This document shows, one piece after another, positions 23,792 through 35,064 of a DNA stretch of 64,000 bases (positions within the stretch are counted from its first letter, which is position 1; each line of letters starts with the position of its first letter). Under the pieces are notes generated by a model that was not told the DNA's origin, did not search any database, and worked only from the letters and a program-made list of their open reading frames with translations. The DNA comes from Paramacrobiotus metropolitanus (taxonomy: Eukaryota > Tardigrada > Eutardigrada > Parachela > Macrobiotidae): NCBI RefSeq assembly GCF_019649055.1, contig NW_026570243.1, forward strand, positions 992,001 to 1,056,000, written 5' to 3'. Made by a program: the position numbers and the translations under genes.

Positions 23792-23943
23792 GTGACGTTG
23801 CGCAAACGCGCTTCTGGTGGCAGTTGCTGGTCGCTCGTCGCTTTTATCCAGTCTGTGCTCTGTCTATCAGAGATAGAGCGCAGACTGGATAAAAGCGACG
23901 AGCGACAAGCAACTGCCACCAGAAGCGCGCTGCGCAACGTCAC
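23792..23943. mobile_element. 152-bp near-perfect palindrome flanked by TA
   Basis: The ~70-bp arms starting GTGACGTTGCGCA are almost perfect inverted copies around a short centre (TGCTCTGTCTATCAGAGATA region), with TA on both sides. It is a TA-targeting MITE or cruciform-forming repeat. The arms are long enough to give a stable hairpin RNA if transcribed. Confidence 0.8.
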
Positions 23944-24079
23944 TATTATTCAGTATTCACTTCTCGTACAATTTTAAAGTTTCTGCCGTTTCAACGATTT
24001 TGCTTCTGGTCCTGCAAAACTTATTTTTATTAAAGCAGTTTTCATTTTTGCGGTAAATTTAATAATACGGTTCGGCACC

Positions 24080-24958
24080 ATGGGCAAAATGGCTCTGAAC
24101 TGGGGATTCCTTGCAAGCTTGAGCGACTTCGCTTGTTCCCTGACTTTTGGGCTGATGACGTTTATGCCCGTTCTCGCGTTCCCTTCCCTGATTTGTCCTC
24201 AAAAACCCCGCCACAACCTAGGGATAGCTGAAAAGTCATGGAGGAGAAGCAGCGGCATGGAGAACGGGCCATGTCAGCGGAAAGCGGAGTCGCATTCACT
24301 ACAGTAAGTCACCACAGTTTGAGTGTTAGACTGCAAGTTACCGTTTTAGTGTTCTCAGATGAAGCAGATGGAGTCAAAAGTCTTGCCAATAAGTTATTTT
24401 ATCATCTTTGCAGTTACTACAAAATGATTTCGTTTGTTTGACTTGCCACCAGTCGTTATTGTATCCTTAACTTCGCGGCGTCTGGCGGACAGCAGGAACG
24501 AGCGAGATCGCGTTAAGCAAGGTATGTGATAAAGGTGGTTCAGCTAAATAAATCCCTGTACTTGCTGATACTAGCAAACCTACTACACAGTATTTTTCCG
24601 TAGCTCGCCGTATTTGGAATGCATGATCTTCTGTTCATTTACTTTTATCGTTTATTTTCTTAGAATTCTTTTATTGTTTTAGGTGGTTCGTATTTTGATT
24701 GCTTCGTCATTTCGGTTCGTAACTTCATATTCAATTTCTCATTTTATTAAGTTTAGATAAATGAATTAATAAAAGCCGATTAGATTATAAAACTTTGAAT
24801 CTGTGCTGACACATTTTAACAAAGTCGGGTTTTTTCACAGTGTATCTGAGCAGCCCGCGGGGAGTTTGGGCTGGCCTAGGGACAGCTGCCTTCAACGCCT
24901 GGATGGATTAACACGTGAAATCCTACGCCAAGAAAGACAATATTTCAGGACATCTCGG
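24080..24958 (+). CDS. 5' exons of an unknown helical protein
   Basis: Exon 1 ends at a strong donor (CTACA|GTAAGT, 24303/24304). It joins in phase 2 to exon 2 (24841-24958, after TTTTTTCACAG|, donor CTCGG|GTAAAA). Of the three frames of exon 2 only this one is fully open. Two ATGs are possible: 24080 (CACCATGG, adding a hydrophobic, signal-like leader) or 24257 (MENGPCQRK). Exon 2 reads SEQPAGSLGWPRDS, then a charged helix (LDGLTREILRQERQYF). Further exons may be those at 27.2 kb and a candidate near 25.9 kb (EVSKQFGGAGLEPLCRKM). Confidence 0.5.
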
Positions 24959-25707
24959 GTAAAACGAAATCGGTTTTGGTAGAACTTAAGATCGACGCGC
25001 TTGTTCTATAATTAATTATGCTGTCGATGTTGTTTTTTGTTTTTCTCCAGCGATGTGATAATAGCTGTGTCTTAATGTTACTGTTGTTGGCAATATTTTT
25101 CAAGCGTTTAATTTGTTACAGCGCTCGCTCACAGCGCAGGGCTGTTTTTATTAATAAAACTGATAAACTGTGACTGGTTTTGCATTGGCGTTCGCGTTAA
25201 ACAACAGCGAAAATATAGTTAGTTCGCACGCCTTCTTTACTACACTATCTCCCAACCACCACCTCAATAGCCGCTGTTTTGCACTGACCCAGCATCCGAA
25301 CATTAGTTCTCTCATACCTCCCTGTTATTCACGTACGGCGTGTACCGCTCTTGGGCAGTACTTTTGTGTGCTGTGGTTGACAAAAAAATAGTGTTCCAAT
25401 TTCTGATGGGGTTCTTACGCCGGTAGAAACGCTTTATGGGGTCTGCGCCAGTACCATGCACAGATCAAGTTAGAAAGAAACAGGTGCTGGTGAGCTAGAA
25501 ATCTGATCTTAAAAACGAGGCTTTTTTAAACCGGGGTAGAGCCCTGGGGGCTCTAATGCACAGTATTGAACACTCACTAAATCATCGTTTTTTGTCTCGA
25601 TAACTGTATGCATGTAGTTCATACATTAATGCATTGATATTAATAATAATAATTAATCTCGTTAAAGCTAAAGTCTCATGAGCGCGTTATTCATTTGAAA
25701 TATTAGG

Positions 25708-25729
25708 CCCCCCCCCCCCCCCCCCCCCC
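25708..25729 (+). repeat. 22-bp poly-C tract
   Basis: An uninterrupted run of 22 C, followed by GGTAATAAACGCTCCC. That word recalls the terminal part of the TA-flanked element at 16.66 kb, so the tract may be an expanded remnant of that family. Confidence 0.9.
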
Positions 25730-26164
25730 GGTAATAAACGCTCCCTGTGGTTTTATTTGGATTTTACGGTTGGTGTTTCGATGTTATTTCTGTATATTGA
25801 AAATTTGCAGGCCAACAACGTCTTATATAACGTTCAGTTTTGCACCCGGTGGAGCTGGTTTCTGTTTAAGTTCCGTTGTGATACGCCAAATCAAATCAGA
25901 AGTCAGTAAACAGTTTGGCGGAGCAGGATTGGAACCGTTGTGCCGGAAGATGTCCGGTTTGGCCGATGAAGTATGTACAGCCCTGCCGGGCCAAGTTGGG
26001 ACAGTTGCATAAAATAAATTATAAAATATCGTGTATTCATCGTTCTACTTTTATCTTTTAACATTGTCAGTATAACTTTTTATTACGAATCCAGAACTGT
26101 CAAAACCGGTCAGTTCGGGTGTGCTAGTTGCGTAATGCGTACTCAGTGGAAGCGAAGTTGGGTA

Positions 26165-26450
26165 CGAGGAGGATTATAGTTGAGTCGGTAGCGCATAGCT
26201 GCTGCGAGTTAAACTGAACAGTGAACACCGTTTCGGTAAGCTGTTGACGTAACAGCCAACCGTGGATGGTTGCACAAACCCTTAGCTGCGGTTGGTAAGT
26301 AAACAGTCCAACCCCCCCACGGCTGACTGTTGTTCAGTTGTTTGAAATGCAACCATCCACGGTTGACTGTTACGCCAGTAGCTTTCGGAACTGGTGTTCA
26401 GTTTAACTCGCAGCAGCTATGCGCTACCGACTCAACTATAATCCTCCTCG
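26165..26450. mobile_element. 286-bp TIR element flanked by TA
   Basis: The 55-bp terminal arms (CGAGGAGGATTATAGTTGAG onward) are essentially perfect inverted copies, each next to TA. Inner arms (CAGCCAACCGTGGATGGTTG and its counterpart) also pair, so nearly the whole element folds back. There is no coding capacity. Confidence 0.8.
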
Positions 26451-27180
26451 TATCGTTGCAATAGCAAATAAACAGGATCCGGAGTAGTAAAAAAATAAAC
26501 CCTTTTTCTTTTACCAGTAATGATTGATTATTTCGCAATTAATACATGTTAAAATGAACACGTTTTGTTAGGCCCGGGCTTGTACTTCGGGACGGGTCAC
26601 TATAGCTCATAACGGTATGGCATGCATGGTGGTTTGTATTTTGGGACGGGTCTCTAAATCGGGAAGGATCACTGATTGATAAAATACGATAAATTCTGTA
26701 CAAGATAATAAACAGATAAAACTGTAAAATTGTGCGTTCTTTGTGCCAGGAGGCACGGCACGAGGGTGCCGAGAGTTACTTGTTGAACTCGTGTTACTTG
26801 TTACTTGCTGAAATTGAGCTGATTACATACTGCCAAATGTATAGTATTAATGTAGTATTAGTACCATTTACGCTATAAACTACAAAAGTAAAAAACACTT
26901 GCAAATGGCAATGTCTGCCGTCAACGTCAAAACAGCAGTAACGGAAAAACGTCTCCCATAAAAAAATACAGATTCTGCACGGAGATGTTGGTTATAGTAT
27001 TTAGTACATGGAGTTAAAGGTAGTGTGCGGATGGAAGTGCACTGAACAAAAACTATTCTTAGTAATTATGTAAATCGAATAGCTTAAAGTTACTACATAA
27101 TTATTACCTTAATAATTATGTAAATAGAAATTTATAGAATAGCTTAAAGTTACATATTTATATAATTTCTTGACCTTTAG

Positions 27181-27585
27181 AAGATCGAATTTTGGCGGAT
27201 TACGGCCGCATCGTGACTGAAAAAACAGCCTTACTGAAGTTACTGGCGGACAATTCGGACACAGAATTTGTTGCTCCCCTTTCCAAAGAACTCGAGAAGG
27301 AACTGAAGAATCTGCGCAAAACGGTTGAAAAGTCCCCGGCTCTTCAAAAACTTATTGCGGGAACGCTATCGTACTGCTTCTATGTCGTACTGATTGAACG
27401 CGGTAGTCAAATTTTTTCAGTAATACTATACCTACTGTACAATACTGCGTATAATACGTTATTTAAGTAAATTTTTGTGGGTTTCAGAAATTTTGGCCCT
27501 TGAAGAACACCAGAGCGGCGTGGAAGGGATTCTTGGATCGATCCTGGATGACCGGAAAGCTGCAAGGCTGCCCATTGCGCAATAA
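27181..27585 (+). CDS. Terminal two exons of a coiled-coil/helical protein
   Basis: Exon 27181-27402 (after TTGACCTTTAG|; donor CGCG|GTAGTC, a weak donor) joins in phase 1 to exon 27488-27585 (after GGGTTTCAG|), ending in TAA. The reading is helical and charged: ILADYGRIVTEKTALLKLL, ELEKELKNLRKTVEK, then LALEEHQSGVEGILGSIL and the end AARLPIAQ. Heptad-like leucines suggest a coiled coil. It may be the 3' end of the gene starting at 24.1 kb, but the linking exon is not established. The protein is not recognised; small kinetochore or coiled-coil subunits look broadly similar, which is not evidence enough. Confidence 0.5.
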
Positions 27586-27848
27586 GCGGCAATGGCCGGC
27601 AGCGCAGCCACTAGTAAAAATTTCACCGCGGACCGCCTGTGCATATAAAACGATTCAGTGCATGCAGCTTGCCTGTTTCCAATTTCTTCTATTCCATCCA
27701 AACCCCGTTTCCTAATATTTTCCCCTGCATCCATTCCAATGATCCCATGATATACTTTTTGATCTCATGCTATCTGTTTTCTCTTTTCATTTTAATCGTA
27801 CCGTTTTGATTACTTATCAACTCTTGCCCTGGATTTGCAAACTGTTTA

Positions 27849-27929
27849 ACCGCATTAATGGTATAAATTTGCACACCACCAGTTATTACCCGTTGAGTGT
27901 TAGTCAGCTTCCGGTCAGCATCGCAGTCG
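27849..27929 (+). repeat. Dispersed repeat, uninterrupted copy
   Basis: About 80 bp beginning ACCGCATTAATGGTATAAAT and ending GTCAGCATCGCAGTCG. It recurs at 30171-30443, where it is split by an insertion carrying a tRNA-like sequence. This copy shows the empty site. Confidence 0.7.
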
Positions 27930-28344
27930 ACCTTTATGGATTTTCGCGTCACGGACACATTTTTTGCGATGCGTGCTTTGATCAATATTCGTGACTATAA
28001 GCACTGCTCTTGAAATTACCAATTTGAATCAATGAAAAGCATGGTCGCAGATGGCTAGCAGCGTCTGGATTAATTGAAACACTTAATGTTTGCACGTACC
28101 TCATGGTTTTCTAGCCGAAAAAAACAGGATGTAGCTGTTCATTTAAAAAGTCGTTCTATTGATTTATCTGGGTGACAAGGATCGCAGATATTAATCTTAC
28201 AATATGTTTCATGATATAATAATGTTATCGTATGGCATACCTGTCACCTGAATCGATTAGCGATTGGATTTTCGTCAGTACTCGTATACTTCAGTATGGG
28301 TCGGTTAGTGGTACCGGCGGCACCCGCTACTGCTTAACTTTTTC

Positions 28345-28650
28345 ATGGTCATTGTCAATTCATGGATCCGGTGCAAATTGTTTTCTTTCTGGCAATTAAC
28401 AGCGCAAGCGATACTCATCACGAGTGGTTCCTGTGCGATTTTGCCGGCTGCCGTGGAACGTTATTTTTTACAGAACGACTCTACGCCCGTGAAAGTGGAA
28501 CCCGTCACAGTTTTTCTAAATTTTATTCTTCCACATCATAGCTTCACACAGTACGTCCTTATAGTCGACATTTCGAACCAAAAGCTGACGTCAGACACAG
28601 CCGCGCAGATGTACTCATACTCCGAATCGGAAACGTCCAAGCTCGACTGA
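28345..28650 (+). CDS. Possible small secreted or membrane protein, 101 codons
   Basis: The ATG (TTCATGGTC) opens a frame with a hydrophobic N-terminus (LTAQAILITSGSCAILPAA), then a beta-rich segment (KVEPVTVFLNFIL) and an acidic Ser-rich end. No family is recognised. Ordinary composition and lack of splice evidence keep this tentative. Confidence 0.3.
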   Translation: MVIVNSWIRCKLFSFWQLTAQAILITSGSCAILPAAVERYFLQNDSTPVKVEPVTVFLNFILPHHSFTQYVLIVDISNQKLTSDTAAQMYSYSESETSKLD

Positions 28651-28802
28651 ATAAAAAATTGTATTGCGCCATGCGTGTGCACATATGTTCGTGTAGTACG
28701 AACTGGAGCAATAGGGGGAATGATATCGTTTAAACCGATACATGGAACGATTATTACGCTAGCTAGTCGTACATATTTATTGTGAATCACTTCGCTCAAT
28801 AT

Positions 28803-28927
28803 CAGGTTGCGGTATCAACGAAGGGGTACGATTGACGATAGAATTAACGACGGGGTACAATTAAGCAGGTTGCGGTATCAACGAAGGGGTACGATTGACG
28901 ATAGAATTAACGACGGGGTACAATTAA
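28803..28927. repeat. 63-bp tandem repeat, two copies
   Basis: Two nearly identical units begin CAGGTTGCGGTATCAACG. Each contains two related words (AACGAAGGGGTACGATT and AACGACGGGGTACAATT), so the unit is itself an older duplication. Confidence 0.85.
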
Positions 28928-28949
28928 CGAACGTTTAAACGGCAGTACC

Positions 28950-28997
28950 CGTCGTTATTAACGAAACGAAGGGGGTATCGTTTCGTTAATAACGACG
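28950..28997. repeat. Perfect 20-bp hairpin
   Basis: CGTCGTTATTAACGAAACGA and its exact reverse complement flank an 8-base loop (AGGGGGTA). The arms reuse the AACGA words of the tandem repeat just upstream, so both belong to one locally amplified repeat family. Confidence 0.85.
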
Positions 28998-29922
28998 TTG
29001 AAATTCAGTAATGAACGACTGGGCCCAAATGGACCATTGAGCACGAAGACTGCATAAGCGAGACAGTCTACCCAGTGAATTTCTGCCTGGGCATTCAATC
29101 CTGAGTTGCCCACTCGACTCGAAATTTCGAAAATTGTACCAGTCTTGACAGTTGAACTTCTGTCAGTGATTTTTTTGCCAGCTATTTAGAAAGCAAAATA
29201 ATTTACTTTGTCATAAATGTGAAAATTATTGTAAAAACTAAAACACAGTTAGTGATACGAATGCTTTGCTGATTCAGCAATCAAATGTTCTAACTTCTGT
29301 AGCAGCTTTGTAGCGTGTACTGTGCATCACTGCATATTCACCAGTTTTCAAAAAATTCACGCATTTCAGAATGAAATGACTGATCTTTATAACGTCTGTG
29401 CTAAACTTAAACCGCAGTTCTCTCTAACGTTTTTACATCACATGAAAAATCTGCATTTTGTTATCTTTACGCTGGTAAACAAAATGATGAATGGAAACTG
29501 GTTGATAACAATTCCTCCCGTTAATTTTAGGGGTAGTAAATTGTTCAGTGTATAACGCAACCTCTTATTCGAATCAACGGAACTTTAAATTAACAACGCT
29601 AAAACCGTCGTTAATTTTGCCGTTAATCCTTTGGCCGTTGCCTTTTACAGCAAAGTTCCTTTTACAGCGTTGCCTTTTACGTTGCCTTTTACAGCAAAGT
29701 TCGAGAAGGCCAGTAATAAAGTGAACTGTGTACTTTACGTAAACCCTCCTTCATACCACCTTTGGCTCCTAGTACCACTTTTTTAACTTCAATACCACCT
29801 TAATTTATATTCCGTACTACAGATTCAGATAAATGTAGTTCAAACAGGTAAAAATGAAAAGTTGTAACGATTTTGCCACAAAATGCGAAAAAAGCACCAA
29901 ATCATGTAAAAAAAGTACTGTA

Positions 29923-30132
29923 CTGCTACCCTGCACTTGTCCATACTTTTGTACGGTATGAGCCCAGTCAGCCCATTGTACTGTAGGCGAGTGAGAGCTA
30001 AAGCCGCTCACGTTCAGTCAGCTGCCTGCAGTCTGCACGCAGTTGCAGGCCGTGTATGTGAATCGTGAACAGCGCTCATACAACGTACGTGCGCTTGCAC
30101 TGCAAAATAAATGGACAAGTGCAGGGTAGCAG
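29923..30132. mobile_element. 210-bp TA-flanked MITE
   Basis: 21-bp TIRs (CTGCTACCCTGCACTTGTCC + A) with TA immediately outside each end (29921-29922, 30133-30134). No coding capacity. Confidence 0.75.
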
Positions 30133-30188
30133 TACGTACTTAAGACAGAGCAAAAATTGTACATTACTTGACCGCATTAATGGAATAA

Positions 30189-30360
30189 GCAGGGCGCTAT
30201 CCACTGGAAACCGAGAAACGGCTGAAAAAGGCGCCGATGGGGGAATCGAACCCCGGCTACGTCGTTAGATCCGCGTAGGCAGTACCACTACACCACGGCG
30301 CAATACGTTGAAATCATTTGAAAGATTTTGTCGCTGTACGTGAGCCGCTTCTCCGCTCAC
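30189..30360 (-). mobile_element. Insertion carrying the tRNA-like gene, with target duplication
   Basis: The 172-bp segment splits the dispersed repeat seen intact at 27849. It is flanked by AATGGAATAA (30179-30188) and AATGGTATAA (30361-30370), a 10-bp near-identical duplication. It comprises ~58 bp upstream of the tRNA-like part, the 71-nt body, the terminator and ~35 bp of tail. Target duplication plus internal Pol III promoter fits a SINE-like retroposon. Confidence 0.55.
30225..30301 (-). tRNA. tRNA-like gene, anticodon unclear, probably a pseudogene
   Basis: A 71-nt minus-strand sequence (30301-30231) has an A box (TGGTGTAGTGGTA), a B box (GGGTTCGATTCCC), a GGGG/CCCC T-arm, a GCGCCG/CGGCGC acceptor stem and a T5 terminator directly after it (30229-30225). 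The acceptor has a T-T mismatch. The CTACG/CGTAG anticodon stem encloses 12 instead of 7 bases; removing five would leave CTAACGA (anticodon AAC, Val). It is therefore a decayed tRNA, a tRNA-derived SINE head, or an intron-bearing variant. Confidence 0.5.
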
Positions 30361-31127
30361 AATGGTATAAATTTGCATACCACCAGTGATTACCCGTGTA
30401 TACCTATGGTTAGTCAGCTCCCGGTCAGCATCGCAGTCGGGCATGGTAAATACCTAATATCTGTTCCCAGTTGCAAGGCATCGGTTGATGAAAACGGCAT
30501 TACATTATATCAGCAATAAGCAACCCTAAATTTTTTTCGATGAAGTATTGTCCACTGATGCGCGCAAACTTGTACTTGCACCTATATAGCCTTTAACAAC
30601 GGTATTACTAATTAGGTACCGACACCGTTATAGTTATAGTGTAGTGCATGCACGTACTAGACAAATGTTGTACGAGTATCTCGTGAAATGGAATAATGGC
30701 CTATGGCTAATGCGCCGTAGCAAGGGTATTGTTGTTGTTCATTGTTGTTACCATGTTTAGTGTTTACTGATTGTGTATGGTGTGCTCGGTAGCGAGCAGC
30801 CGTATTAATAAAGAATACACCGCCGGTCCGCCGCTACATACTTACTATACACGACATATAGGCATCCATTCCCACTCCCGCATATTATAAGCACCCTTAT
30901 TAAGTAAGCTTTGAGATAAATAAATCAATTTTGATGATGTTGCTAGAATCTGCGAAAACGGTACGATACTCGCACATCTTGAGTGTTCTGGAAAAGTGGA
31001 GTAGCATATTTGGATTCTAGCAGATATATACAGAAGATATAGATAGATCTAACGAGTGACCGAACTACCGGTACTGTCCAGTTTGCAGAGCCAGCTATGT
31101 ATTTAGCCCGCTAGGTGAGCGGGTGAC

Positions 31128-31365
31128 CGAGGGTATTACTAATTCGCGGACATGGACGGACGTGGACGGACGGACGGCTGGACAGGACGGACACTGGATG
31201 GACGGGGACAAAATGGAGGACGGACACTGGATGGACAAGGACATGGACAGTGGACGTGTGGTGGACAGATACGTACGAATTTTAATTTTTCGCGATTTGA
31301 ACTACAAAGGACATACCAAGTTTTTCCCCATGTTGCCGGGTTGCCAATTTATGCTGCCATTTTGA
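31128..31365 (+). repeat. GGAC-rich dispersed repeat, plus copy
   Basis: Contains GGTATTACTAATTCGCGGAC, a GGAC/TGGA minisatellite, then a unique part ending ATGTTGCCGGGTTGCCA. It is an inverted copy of 35065-35310. Long frames reading Asp-Gly-Arg repeats on either copy are satellite artefacts, not genes. Confidence 0.75.
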
Positions 31366-32314
31366 TTGTCATTTTTAATAATGAAATACAACGACTAATT
31401 GCCGTAAGTATGGTAAACGAGTGGCCAGATCCACCACAATGTACAATACGAACAGCTCATAATTCGTCAAGTGCCGTGTACGTGACAAGCGTGTCATTGT
31501 TTCTTTACAATTAACTTTCGGAATAAGGTGTTCAGACTTCCGCGAAAGTCTTCTTGTTAGTGCAGTTCGCACAGAACAGGCAGGCAGAAGTTGTTAAAAA
31601 ATGGCTTTATAGCGGCTACGGAAACAGCCATGTACACTTAGAAAACGTGTGTAGCTGAAAACTAATTAACGCGTATAAGAGAAACGATTAAGTTTTGATC
31701 ATATTTATTTGTGGGTATTAGAAATATGCCGGGAAACTTTCATAAGTTACAGAATGAATGTGATTAATTTTATCATCTTATGCCAGTCATATTGTGTTTG
31801 GGTGTACGTTATCGGAACAACCTTCAATTCTTATATGTAGTTTCTTTCCATTTATTACGAACTCGCTCAATCAAAACATCTGCAAAAGATTTCCCAGCAA
31901 AAGCTGCCATGCAAGCCTGCCAAATTTGTTTTCTACAAAATACAAATCACACCAAAAAGTCATTCCAAACCAAACAAATCCTCCACGCACAACCAGCAAC
32001 CGCGTGTTCAGCGCAGGGATAAAAAAGTAAAAAATGGCAATGTACATACACATCAAAACTGGTGAATAAAGGCCGAAAAAAATGTTTAAATTATTGAAGC
32101 CAAATGTAAATCCGTGACAAGAACTGCCAGAAGCACACGCAAATCCTGTCGCATAACGTTCTAAACGTCAAAGTGCAAACAAGCAAAAAAACATGGTCCC
32201 AAAATCAAAACGAGGCACAGGAACAAATCAAAAAAGAAGGTCCAAGATGAATCCGGCGAAATATAGCGCAAAAGCCGCATAATAGTGACTATGACGAAGC
32301 CAGTTGACGTAAAT
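31366..32314. other. Spacer between the GGAC repeat and the SH3 gene
   Basis: AT-rich DNA including the presumed 3' UTR and 3' flank of the minus-strand SH3 gene. Overlapping short frames near 31.8-32.0 kb are low-complexity and unsupported. Confidence 0.4.
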
Positions 32315-33516
32315 CTATGTTAGCATTTCCACATAATTCGCCGGGAATAATCCGTACTGGCCACTGGGTGCCAATCCTTGATACCAACCTATACAAAAAC
32401 CCGAAATCCAGTAAAACCTAATACTATCAAATTAACTGACAACAGACAAACTGCTGACACAGATTTCACACTGGAACAAATGCAAAACTTTTTACTGCAA
32501 TTTGAATAAAAGCAAATAACGAAAAAACCGGAAAACCAAAATTTAGTAAAAAAAGAATACTAAAAAATTTAACGACAAATTATATTAAAATTTTTAACAA
32601 CAATAAATAAATTGATATTTTTTAATACAATTTTGAAAGAAAAGCAAATCCTCCGAAAATCTCGTACACAACTCAACATATCCAAAAAAATGTGAAATTT
32701 TTACCTGGATCGATTTTGTCGACTTGCGTAATGATATCGCCAGGATCAAAAGAAATTTCCGTTTCATCAGCTGCAATAAACAGCACAATCGTCAGCCTCA
32801 CACCTTCGAAACCGTGAATAACAGCAACTAAAACCCACCAGCCTGGTAATCATAAAGAGCGCGCGCCTGCAGCCCCTGATTCTGGCCGGAACTGCTAGCG
32901 CTGGACAGGGTCGGACTGGTTACGCCGGGATGCGTTGTTTTCTCCGGCTCTGCAAAATCAAAAAACCGCATAAAAATAATTACCAGTTTTCAACACAATT
33001 TCGCAGAACAATAAAAAACTGTGTAAAAATTCGGTAAATTTAGTTAAGGTTCAGTGGTATAGTAAAAATTTAGTTGTTCAGTAAAATTCTACTGCCAAAA
33101 TTTTTATTTAACCCTAGCGCGGAAATCAAAACCCATATGAAATGAAAATACAATAAATTCTAACACAATTCAGGAAAATAATAAAGTACTACAAGAAACG
33201 TTTGCCGCTAAAATCTTCGCCCCGTTAAATCGCGGGAAAAAACGGACATACCATTCCATGCGTCTTCGTCATGCTCATGCTCATCATCACTCGGCGGGCG
33301 CACCGGCAATCCCTGTTTCCACGCATTCACCGCGTTTGTCGGGCTGACTTGCACATTGTCCATGGCTTTGTATCGGCATCGCGCACCTGCGTTCTGCCGC
33401 TGATCCGGTGGTATTCCTCGTGTTCCTCGTGCTTTGCCACTCCGTTATGCCCGTTAGTGTGGTAGTGCTCATGTTTGCCGTTTTCGTGACCACTATTCTG
33501 TCGTTCATATCGACCA
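32315..33516 (-). CDS. C-terminal exons of an Abp1/drebrin-like or cortactin SH3 protein
   Basis: Four minus-strand exons join in phase: A 33516-33252, B 32949-32839, C 32770-32705 (68-bp intron before it), D 32388-32315 with TAG. B, C and D encode one complete SH3 domain at the extreme C-terminus: [46 protein letters not shown]. The ALYDY, acidic RT-loop, W (WY instead of WW) and SxxNY-type PANYV motifs are all present. A C-terminal SH3 of this type is typical of actin-binding Abp1/DBNL and cortactin; the longer APSGQYG loop favours Abp1. These proteins link actin to endocytosis. Exon A ends in an acidic His-rich linker ([12 protein letters not shown]) but shows a frame change near 33350-33400. 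Upstream exons (ADF-H domain or cortactin repeats) were not found. Confidence 0.8.
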
Positions 33517-34018
33517 CTGCAAATACAAATCTGCATTCGTCGTAAAGAAAATAAATTCTCAAGATAAATTACTCGTATTTTAGTCGTCTCCTGATAAACA
33601 CAAGATCATCACCATTCATCACAATCATACAACGCTAACGTAAATTTGGAAATTCGCTCTTCATGGAGCGGTGCAGAATATTGCCGTACTTCTTAGAAGC
33701 AATTATGCACTAGAAACAAACATTTTCTAAAAATCATTGCTCAAAAAATTATTTTATTTTTTAAGTTTAACGTACAAACTACATTCTCTTTGGCAATGCT
33801 AAGCAATTATGGATGACCCCTTCACCACTAAAACTGGGAAGATTAAAGGGTGCGACCACTGAACGGACATTGCTAACCGCGTAATTAATCAATTTGTACA
33901 GCGTGATGTAACAAATTCCACTGTCAGCAAAGCAGCGGACAATGAATTATCAATTACAAAAACATAACAAAATAGCTTTCGTATATAAACAGAGGTCACA
34001 ATGAAGGTTATTACTTAC

Positions 34019-34125
34019 AAATTTGCCGGTGCCTGCAATCATATCGTGCAAATTATTTGGTTTTCGACACATTTCCACTTGCTTGCAGAAATTCGTAGCA
34101 TCATAATAATTATTCAGGTAGAGAG
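34019..34125 (-). CDS. Candidate internal exon
   Basis: A minus-strand segment reads SLYLNNYYDATNFCKQVEMC, then RKPNNLHDMIAGTGKF, and ends at a perfect donor (AAATTT|GTAAGT). The upstream acceptor (ATGAACAG|) is weak. Its phase does not fit exon A of the SH3 gene directly, so it belongs to another gene or needs an intervening exon. Confidence 0.35.
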
Positions 34126-35064
34126 ACTGTTCATTTTATGTGAACATTAGGAGTTTGTTTGCTAAAGAGGATTGCTCAGTCCTCATCTCGGTTTAGTTGA
34201 GGATTAATTTGCGCAGTCCTCATCTAAAACGAAAGCAAATATTCAGTTAGGCATTTGCATATCACCGCGGCTTTTTTCAAAATTAAAGAAGCGACGTAGG
34301 GTACTGCATTTATTCGTACAAGAACAGACGCAATAGTACGGTACACAATAACTGTACAGTACTGATACTACGACTTGTGTCTATCTGAATTACGGATTAG
34401 TAATAAGAAACAATATTAAAATTTGTTTTTACATAATTGCTGTGGTTGTACAGCAATATACGGCAGATATAAATATCGTATAAATGTAATTATAGATAGA
34501 CACTTACACCTACTAGTAAGTACAATTGTACCCAGGGTACTCGTACTAGCGCATCATTGACGAAATTATGTATCTCACTAATTTTGCTTCCGTTCGTCGA
34601 CGACCATACTAGATGAACGATTCAAAATAAAGATCGATAAACAATAGTGAAACCGGTCTTATGGCTATTTCCGGTTGTGCAGGTGAACAATGATAAAAGT
34701 CTTGCTAACAACTGCAAGTATTGTTCCATTTGGCTTGTGAGCAGTAGTCTTTAGTATTATTGGTACCTTTACATTATAAACTTACATACATGGCGTAGTT
34801 ACAGATATACCGACAGATAGACACATTGTACGAGTACACTATTTGCACTAAATATCACTAAATATATTAAAAGAGTTGATGAGGAGAGAAGTGGCAGTGA
34901 AAGAACTGATTTTTGAGGGAATACTGCGGTTAGTCGGATCGAAATAGCACCGGCTTCGCGATCTTTTGTTAGGCTAGTTCTTCATTAATAGTTAAAATTC
35001 ATTGGCTCTTAGATAACTCGGACAATACGTTCTTAAAAAAAACAATGTATCGTTGTTGTTTAAC
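34126..35064. other. Spacer without a supported gene
   Basis: AT-rich DNA with scattered TA-rich words. A local direct repeat of TGAGGA(T)T...AGTCCTCATCT occurs at about 34165-34225. No coding exon was recognised. Confidence 0.35.

Noticed and set aside
31123-31514. Long plus-strand frames rich in Asp-Gly-Arg and Gly-Gln
   Set aside because: They read through the GGAC/TGGA satellite and occur in several frames and in the inverted copy at 35 kb, so they reflect the repeat and not a protein.
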